DNA of 64,000 nucleotides from Megaustenia siamemsis (lineage: Eukaryota > Mollusca > Gastropoda > Stylommatophora > Ariophantidae): NCBI GenBank assembly GCA_032433765.1, contig JAVIAB010000159.1:2542001-2606000 (forward strand), given 5' to 3'. The notes beneath the pieces were generated by a model. It was not told where the DNA came from. It saw nothing but the letters and a program-made list of their open reading frames with translations, and ran no database searches. Position numbers and translations under genes: made by a program. Below are positions 57,383 to 64,000 of the stretch, one piece after another. The first letter of the stretch is position 1. Each line of letters opens with the position of its first letter.

Positions 57383-59215
57383 TTAAGTGCCGTCTCCGCA
57401 TCGAAGGCTGGCTACCATGGAATGCCATTCCACTCTGTCTCTTGCTTTGATAGTGCAGATTGTCATAGGTTGACTTGTCCATCTTTTGATGTTACTCGTC
57501 CATGTTGGTCTTGGTCTGCCTCTTTTACCTTGTATTTTCCCTTCAATCATTACTTTTAGTAGGCTGTTGTGTCTTTTAACATGCCCCAACAATTTCATTT
57601 GTCTTGTTTGAATTTTGTTTAGTAGTTCTCTTTTCATTTTTAGTTGTTTTAAAACTTCATAATTTGTTTTCTTTTCTTTCCATCCAATTCTACCTATTCT
57701 TCTATAAATCAACATTTCAAAGACTTCAATTTTCTGTTCTGTTTTCTGGTCTAATGTCCATGTTTCTGCACCATACAGGAATATTGAGAAGATTTAACAT
57801 TTTGCTATTCTTAGTTTTAGCCCTGCTGATATTTGTTTTGATGTTAGTATTTTCTTCATGACATTAAAATTACTTTTTGCCATACCTATTCTTTTGTTTA
57901 TTTCAATTTTACATTTTCCGTCATTGGTTATAGTATGTCTAAGGTAGTTGTAGCTCTGGACTGTCTCCAGGTGTATTCCCTCAACTGTGATATTTAATTG
58001 TAGGTCTTAAGAATTTCCTTTGTTTATGATCATAGTTTTAGTCTTTTTGATATTCATATCTAGTCCATATTTTTTGCTTGTCATGTTTATTTCATTAAGT
58101 AATTGTTGTAGGTCTTTAGGATTTTCTGCTAGTAGAACAGTATCATCAGCATATCTTAGGTTATTGATTATCTTCCCATTAATGTTTAGGCCTGGCATCT
58201 CTGAGATGTTTTTAAAGATTTGCTCAGTGTATCAATTGAACAAGCTTGGTGATAGGATGCATCCTTGTCTTACTACTCTTTTTATGGGTGTAGAGTTCAC
58301 CTTGTTATATTTTATTATTGCTGTTTGCTCCCAGTACAAATTACTTATCAGTCATATGTCTGTGTCATCCAGATTTATATCTTTTAGGCAGTCTATAAGT
58401 TGATTATGGTGTATTCTATCAAATGCTTTGGTGTAGTCTATGAAGCAGGCATATATTGGTTTGATTACTTCTATGTACTTTTTCTATCAATATCTTCATG
58501 CTGAATATGGCTTCTTTTGTTCCACTGTTTTTCTTAAATCCGAATTGCTGTTCATCTAATTCATTATTAATTTTATTCTGAATCCTTCCTTGAATAACTT
58601 TTAGTAAAATTTGGTTACCTGCCTCATTAGGCTTATTGTTCTAAAATCACTGCATTCAACTGCACCATTCTTTTTAGGCAATGCAATAAAAGTAGATGTT
58701 TTTAGTTCATTTGGTATGTATCCTGTATGGTATATGTCATTGCATGTGTCTGTGATCACTTGAATTCCAAAATCTTCTAGTGCTTGTATCATCTCTATCT
58801 GTATATTATCAGGTCCTGCTGCTTTTCCCTTTTTCATTGTTTTGATAGCTTTTTCTACTTCAGATTTCAGGATTTTATAGCTGAATGTACATTTTATAAA
58901 TGGTTTTTTGTCCCTTTCGTCGTGAAATAATTCTGTTATGTATTCCTGCCATCTATCGATTATATCTTTGTTGTCTGTTAGCATTCTTCCCTCTTTGTTT
59001 GCTATACATCCGTTTCCTGCAGCTTTTTTGTCTTTATTAGTCATTCTTTTTATTTCTGTGTGCATTCCTCTTAAATTTTGTTTACTTTCCATAGTTTCGA
59101 CTTCTAGACATCTTTGGTTGAGCCAGTCTTCTTTTGATTTTTTGCACATTTTTCGTATTTCACTATCAATTTCCTTGTATCTGGCTGTGTTCTTCGCTTG
59201 TCTTCTCTCTTCCAT
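57383..59215 (-). pseudogene. Reverse transcriptase of the EN-RT LINE
   Basis: Consecutive pieces in several frames: KKGKAAGPDNIQIEMIQALE and ALPKKNGAVECSDFRTISLM (59215-58601); the region for QQFGFKKN and a Tyr/Ala block (about 58570-58430); [20 protein letters not shown] (58198-58007) with the catalytic Asp pair; and the C-terminal RRIGRIGWKEKKTNYEVLKQ … GKIQGKRGRPRPTWTSNIKR (57715-57383). At least four frameshifts separate them. Confidence 0.82.
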
Positions 59216-59452
59216 TTTTTTCTAAAATGTTGTCTGTTATCCATTTTTTTTTTTGTTACGTTCCTTTTTGGGTAAGGTGATGCAGGATTCTTGTATGCTG
59301 TTTTTTTATGCATTGCCATTTGGTTGTGACTTTTTCTTCAGGATTTTCTCTTCTGTACTGCTCAATCCCTTCTTCTAGCAGCTTCTGATATGTGTTCTTT
59401 ACTTGTACAGTATAAGTTTCTTTTACATCTTTCTGATTTAATGCTGTTATAT

Positions 59453-60310
59453 CTATTGGTGTTGCTGAAGTAGTATTTTGTTTCTTTTCTTTAATTTGAT
59501 TTTCATTTTAATCATTACAGGATTGTGATCTGAATTAATATCTGCTCCTGGGTAGGTTTTGGCTTTCTTGACGCTGTTCCGGAATCTGTCTTTTATCATT
59601 ATATAATCTATTTGATTACTCTTTCCATCTCCAGGGCTTTTCCATGTGTATAATTTCCTTTTCTCTTGCTCAAAGTAGGTGTTACATATTATTAGCCTGT
59701 TTTCTTCACAAAATTGAATTAATCTTTCTCCTCTGTTATTTCTTTTTCCTAAACCATGATTTCCTATAATGGTCTTATATCTGCCTTTTCCAACTTTTGC
59801 GTCCATGTCACCTATTACAATCAAGATGTCTGTAGATTTCACTTGCTTCATAACTGTATTTAGATCTTCATAGTATGCTTCTATTTGTTCATCTGTATAG
59901 TCTTGAGTAGGTGCGTATGACTGTATTATTGCTATGTCAAATGGCTTTGCTTTCAATTTTATTAATATAATCCTATCATTGTATGTCAAGTGAGTATTTA
60001 TATATTTTTGTAGTTCTCGTTTTATTAGTATGCCTACCACTCTTTGGTGTTCTGTAGTGCTACCTGAGTATATAAATGTATATTTATCATCTTGTATGTA
60101 TCCACTTTCCTTCCATCTTGTTTCTGATATGCCTAAAATATCTATGTTTAATCGCTCTGCTTCTACCATAAGATTTTCTAGTTTTCCTTGTTGGTATAAG
60201 GTCCTAACATTCCATGTGGCTATTTTTATTTCGTTCCTAAAACAGTAGTTAGAATTTCTCGCCTTGGCTTTCTTTGGATTGTTACATGATGAGGCTCCAA
60301 TCTCTTTCAC
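59453..60310 (-). CDS. APE-type endonuclease domain of the EN-RT LINE
   Basis: An open 285-residue frame. Domain from about residue 28: IKIATWNVRTLYQQGKLENL, LGISETRWKESG with the catalytic Glu, IIQSYAPTQDYTDEQIEAYY, IGDMDAKVGKGRY, WKSPGDGKSNQIDYIM, and the terminal ADINSDHNPVMIKM with the catalytic His. All main motifs are present, so this part could fold. The frame stops at 59453 and RT sequence follows in other frames. It resembles the protein often annotated as craniofacial development protein 2-like in animal genomes, which is a retrotransposon endonuclease. Confidence 0.85.
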   Translation of the reverse strand: MKEIGASSCNNPKKAKARNSNYCFRNEIKIATWNVRTLYQQGKLENLMVEAERLNIDILGISETRWKESGYIQDDKYTFIYSGSTTEHQRVVGILIKRELQKYINTHLTYNDRIILIKLKAKPFDIAIIQSYAPTQDYTDEQIEAYYEDLNTVMKQVKSTDILIVIGDMDAKVGKGRYKTIIGNHGLGKRNNRGERLIQFCEENRLIICNTYFEQEKRKLYTWKSPGDGKSNQIDYIMIKDRFRNSVKKAKTYPGADINSDHNPVMIKMKIKLKKRNKILLQQHQ

Positions 60311-60344
60311 GGTGGTCTGCTATATTCGTCTTTCTATGCCTCAT

Positions 60345-61574
60345 GTGTACCACACATTTTGCTGTTTTCGCTTTCTGGGCCGTTGATTATTTTTTATTAA
60401 TTATTAATTTTTATTATCTGGGCTGTTATATATTTTTTTTAATTAATAAATAAAATATATCTAAAAATACTATGAAGCTAAATTTTGTAAGGTCAATTCT
60501 CCAAATCATATCAGGTCTAAAACAAGATAGGCTCATCTAATAAATAAAAAGAATCAAATATTTGCCCTGGAAAAAAGAACTTGCCCTGTAATAAATACTG
60601 ACCCAATACTGCTTCCCTTGAAATAAAAAGACAAATAAGCTTAAAACTTGCAGTACTATTATTATCTGACACGTCAGTTTGATAATATGCATTTATTTCT
60701 AGCCATTTGCTGAAAATTCAGCTCTGATGAGTGTAGATGAATATTTGTTTCGTTTTCATTGATTTTTTGTTTTTATTTCAACCAATACTTGATTTCCGAA
60801 TGTAGGAGAGTTTACACTAGAACTTCCTGTTGATACCTCATGGTTTCAAAGCTTGAACATTACAAAATTGTTAATTTATATTCATTGTTTATTTCAAAAA
60901 TTTCTGCCACATAATGGCCATGCCCACTGCTGGTACATCTTGCAGTCGAGCAAAACAATATAGTGCAGAACGAGCTAGATCTATGTTCTAAACCATGTTA
61001 TTGAGTGATTCAGAAAGAGTATTCATAGTATTTAGACTTGGACAATAATTCTTTTATTGTGATAATGGTGATGGTTGTAATATTATTAACAGAATGCTAG
61101 GTTTAGCCAGTGGATGTCTCTATTCCAGCACTATCAGTGCCTCTGAGGAATCGTGTGGTAGTGTTCTGATAACCAAATTGGTATTTTAGTGCATATCAAA
61201 CAAAATAAGTCCAGTTGTGTAAATAAAAATGAAAAACTTGACTTGTCAATAATATTAGTTGTGATGTAACATAGATGTCATATTTTTCATTCTGGGATCA
61301 TTGACAAAAATGTACATAATTTTGTTACTTGTGGACATAAATTCATCAAATAAACTGTATTTTGGAGGAATTTGGATTATGTTGTGTAATATTTCAAGAC
61401 AAATGAACAGCAGCACTTATAACCAAGGAAAAAGGTAAGTGAATTACAATATTTTGAAATAAAAATGATCAGCCTTGAATATTTTATATTTAAAAAAATA
61501 TATTTATTCCTTCAAATGATCACATATTATAAATATATTGTTATTTTCATTTTCTGTATCCATTTCCTTTCCAG
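60345..61574. other. Unassigned AT-rich region
   Basis: No gene recognised. A possible plus-strand donor (AAAAAG|GTAAGTG) lies near 61434 and a good acceptor (CCTTTCCAG) at 61574, so an exon pair on the plus strand is conceivable. Confidence 0.3.
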
Positions 61575-61815
61575 TGATGTATAACACATGCCATATTTAT
61601 CTAAATTATTGTGTGATGTAGTCAAACGTAAAAGGTATGTGGTGAGATTTTTTGACACAGGACAATTAATTTGGTCCAAGCCTAAAAGTAATGTGTTTCC
61701 TGTTCTGGTCCAAAAAGAAAAGACAAATGAATTACAAAGAAGAGAAGATGAGAAAGAGAATAAAATGCATATAAAGACACATATTGTGCCATTAGAGACA
61801 AGGAAAGAAATTTAA
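61575..61815 (+). CDS. Possible exon encoding a KRKRYVVRFFDTGQ-type segment
   Basis: After the acceptor at 61574 the frame from 61588 reads DVVKRKRYVVRFFDTGQLIW, SKPKSNVFPV and a Lys/Glu-rich tail to a stop at 61813-61815. The aromatic VRFFDTG…W…VFPV pattern recalls PWWP- or Tudor-like beta barrels, but half the domain would be missing. It may be a single exon or chance. Confidence 0.2.
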
Positions 61816-62500
61816 AACCCTAAGGTTTAAAAAATAAATCATGACAATCTATGAGAAGGTTTTCAAGGGTGAACCAACTCTGGTCATCCAAGCAAGCATG
61901 AGACAATGCTCATGTCTAAGGGACCTCAGGAGCACTGAAGTTGGCTGTCATCAAAGTACCAGAGTAACAAAAAATGTTGCTCAAATATCCCCAGAAACAA
62001 TCACCCAAACATTTACCCATTTTACCAACATTGGCCAACATAAACAATTCTGAACAACAAGAGAGAAAACTTCAAAGTGATGCAAACCAAAAAGGACCTA
62101 GAGCACTCTGCTGGCACCCATATTCACTCTTCCCCAGGTTCAATGTCCCTAAGTGGCTGTTGAACACTGACCTCAGCCAGCACCATCCAGGATTTTCCCC
62201 TTTTGAGCCTGCTGCCCTTTCTCTTACCAATCTCACTGTACAACAAATTACTTCCACAATTTGATAAAGTACATCTGTTACTGCATGTCTTTAATACCAA
62301 ACAATCAACTCACTTTATTTTCTGGTTCCTCTTTAACATTTTCCACTTTAATCAAATTCTGAGTTTCCATATTTCTGTCAGTCTGAGAATGAAAGAATAA
62401 GATCTCATGTTAGTGAGAGCAAATACTGGAATAATGAGACCAATGAAGGACACAATGAACATAGTTATATTTAATATGAACATTTGAACTGTCACATCTT
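61816..62500. other. Unassigned region
   Basis: Plus-strand frames of 70-96 codons are present (61841-62053, 61974-62264) without recognisable domains; they look like fragments of an old element or chance. Confidence 0.3.
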
Positions 62501-63075
62501 TCACTTAAGTAGAGGAATTCAAATATCTAGGAAGTTTAGTGACAAACATTAATTCACAAACAGCAGAGATAGAATCAAGATGCAACAAAGCTTGTCAAAT
62601 CATTGGACAGTTATCACCACTATTGTCCATCAAGGAAATAACTCTAGAGTCAAAATGGGCACTCTACAATACAATCTTCAACTCAACGCTGTCCTACCAA
62701 TGCCAGTCCTGGACCCTAGCTGCAAGAACAATAAGAAAGGTAATCTCTACTGAGATGAAATGTGTTAGACGAATAACAGGAAACAGTCTAAGAGATAAGA
62801 TCAGAAATGAAGAACTGAGAAAAAAGCTAGGAATAGACCCACCATAGAATATATAAGGAAACAATATATAAAATGGTTTGGCCATGTGACATGACAGAAA
62901 GATCAAAACGAGCCCTCAATAAACATTATGAGAATACCAGACCCAAGGGTCAACGACGAACAAGATGGATCGACAGAATACTAGAAGCAGTAGGAAACAT
63001 TACAGCAGGAGAGGCGAACAGAAGAGCAAAAGACTGCAAATTATATCTCCCCTCGACGCTAAAAGGCAAATGAAG
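62500..63075 (+). mobile_element. LINE RT C-terminal fragment
   Basis: Encodes YLGSLVTNINSQTAEIESRC, IIGQLSPLLSIKEITLESK, VISTEMKCVRRITGNSLRDK and, after a frame break, TRPKGQRRTRWIDRILEAVG. Same family as 28530-28867 and 32334-33035; this is the best-preserved copy. Confidence 0.85.
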
Positions 63076-63364
63076 AAGGAAAGAGGAAGAATAAATCTTT
63101 CATTATTGACAAAATGTGCCTGTTAATTAAGGGACAGATAATTCCTATAAATAAAAATAATCTGATATAAAACTTTTTGAGAACATGCATAAAACTTAAT
63201 TTTTTTTTTTATATACTAGTCACAATAAAAAATAAACAACAAAGTAGTTCTTTATGTACATGATGGCAATATTGTGTACACTTTGATGGTGAATTAAATT
63301 TGTTGAAGTTTTGAGTGGCAAACAAAACAGTAAGTCACCAAAATGAGACTCTGAAACCATCACA

Positions 63365-64000
63365 AGAAATGTAGTGAGGTGGAATTTGAGTGAAAAAAGA
63401 ATGAGAAGAAGACCAAAGACAACCTGCTAGTTGGAAGGTGAATGAGAGGAAGACTAAAGACAACCTGGTAGTTGGAAGGTGAATGAGAGGAAGACTAAAG
63501 ACAACCTGGTAGTTGGAAGGTGAATGAGAAGAAGACCAAAGACAACCTGCTAGTTGGAAGGTGAATGAGAGGAAGACTAAAGACAACCTGGTAGTTGGAA
63601 GGTGAATGAGAGGAAGACTAAAGACATCCTGGTAGTTGGAAGGTGAATGAGAGGAAGACTAAAGACATCCTGGTAGTTGGAAAGTGAATGAGAGGAAGAC
63701 TAAAGACATCCTGGTAGTTGGAAGGTGAATGAGAGGAAGACTAAAGACAACCTGGTAGTTGGAAGGTGAAAGAGAGGAAGACTAAAGACATCCTGGTTGT
63801 TGGAAGGTGAATGAGAGGAAGACTAAAGACATCCTGGTAGTTGGAAAGTGAATGAGAGGACAACTAAAGACAACCTGCTAGTTGGAAGGTGAACGAGAGG
63901 AAGACTAAAGACATCCTGGTTGTTGGAAGGTGAATGAGAGGAAGACTAAAGACATCCTGGTAGTTGGAAAGTGAATGAGAGGACAACTAAAGACAACCTG
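63365..64000. repeat. 41-bp minisatellite running off the window
   Basis: About 15 units of AGAGGAAGACTAAAGACAAC, CTGGTAGTTGGAAGGTGAAT, G with ACAACC/ACATCC and GGTAG/GCTAG variants; it continues past 64000. Confidence 0.96.

Larger units (their letters stand above)
57370..60338 (-). mobile_element. Near full-length EN-RT LINE (RTE/CR1-like)
   Basis: About 2.97 kb in minus orientation: 5' end close to 60338 (GAAAGACGAATATAGCAGAC), APE endonuclease, reverse transcriptase with YADD, basic C-terminus, and a short GATGATGATGATG tail. The 5' limit is supported by the mini-LINE at 19196, which starts at the same sequence. Several frameshifts and gaps mean the copy is inactive. Related truncated copies lie at 35600-37710 and 19196-19513. 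Confidence 0.85.

Overview
The window reads as a repeat-dense animal nuclear genome, most likely a mollusc and probably a gastropod. Reasons: spliced C2H2 zinc-finger exons with good GT/AG sites, an intronless class-A GPCR that resembles my recollection of gastropod expansions, tRNA-derived SINEs, several non-LTR retrotransposon families, and very abundant minisatellites with 31-65 bp units. The host assignment is inference; no database was searched.

Layout. (1) 0.16-4.61 kb: two 880-bp direct repeats, almost identical, flank an unusual minus-strand gene for an RRM-like plus coiled-coil protein. (2) 4.8-12.0 kb: a decayed Polinton/Maverick (adintovirus-like) provirus. All its genes are on the minus strand in tight order: packaging ATPase, two conserved small proteins, integrase, small membrane protein, penton-type capsid, pVI-like, major capsid, adenain-type protease and a Bcl-2 homologue. 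Several are broken, the integrase carries an inserted SINE, and no polymerase is visible. (3) 12.8-20 kb: a succession of minisatellites, one hosting an internally deleted mini-LINE. (4) 21.6-22.7 kb: an intact GPCR gene. (5) 23.36-30.72 kb: a large foldback element with about 1.6-kb inverted arms and a 4-bp target duplication, inserted in a minisatellite; a mariner-type element sits in its left arm. (6) 31-35.5 kb: SINEs, a LINE fragment, and a minisatellite that is the inverse complement of the one at 13 kb.

(7) 35.5-56.5 kb: a minus-strand gene with a PRDM9-like zinc knuckle, no SET exon, and an array of about 17 near-identical C2H2 fingers. Its first recognised coding exon is 16.5 kb upstream, across an intron filled with SINEs, a 37-bp minisatellite, an I-group LINE, an RTE-like LINE split by a solo LTR, and a 5.4-kb minisatellite that seems to have grown out of LINE coding sequence. 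The 3' end of the finger array runs into a LINE insertion that holds a second nested LINE. (8) 56.5-64 kb: LINE remnants including a near full-length EN-RT element, an unassigned stretch, and the start of another minisatellite.

The genes do not form one pathway. The story is layered insertion: mobile elements into a provirus, into satellites, and into each other. The most notable items are the provirus with its Bcl-2 gene, the RRM/coiled-coil element with long direct repeats, the foldback element, and the PRDM-like finger gene.
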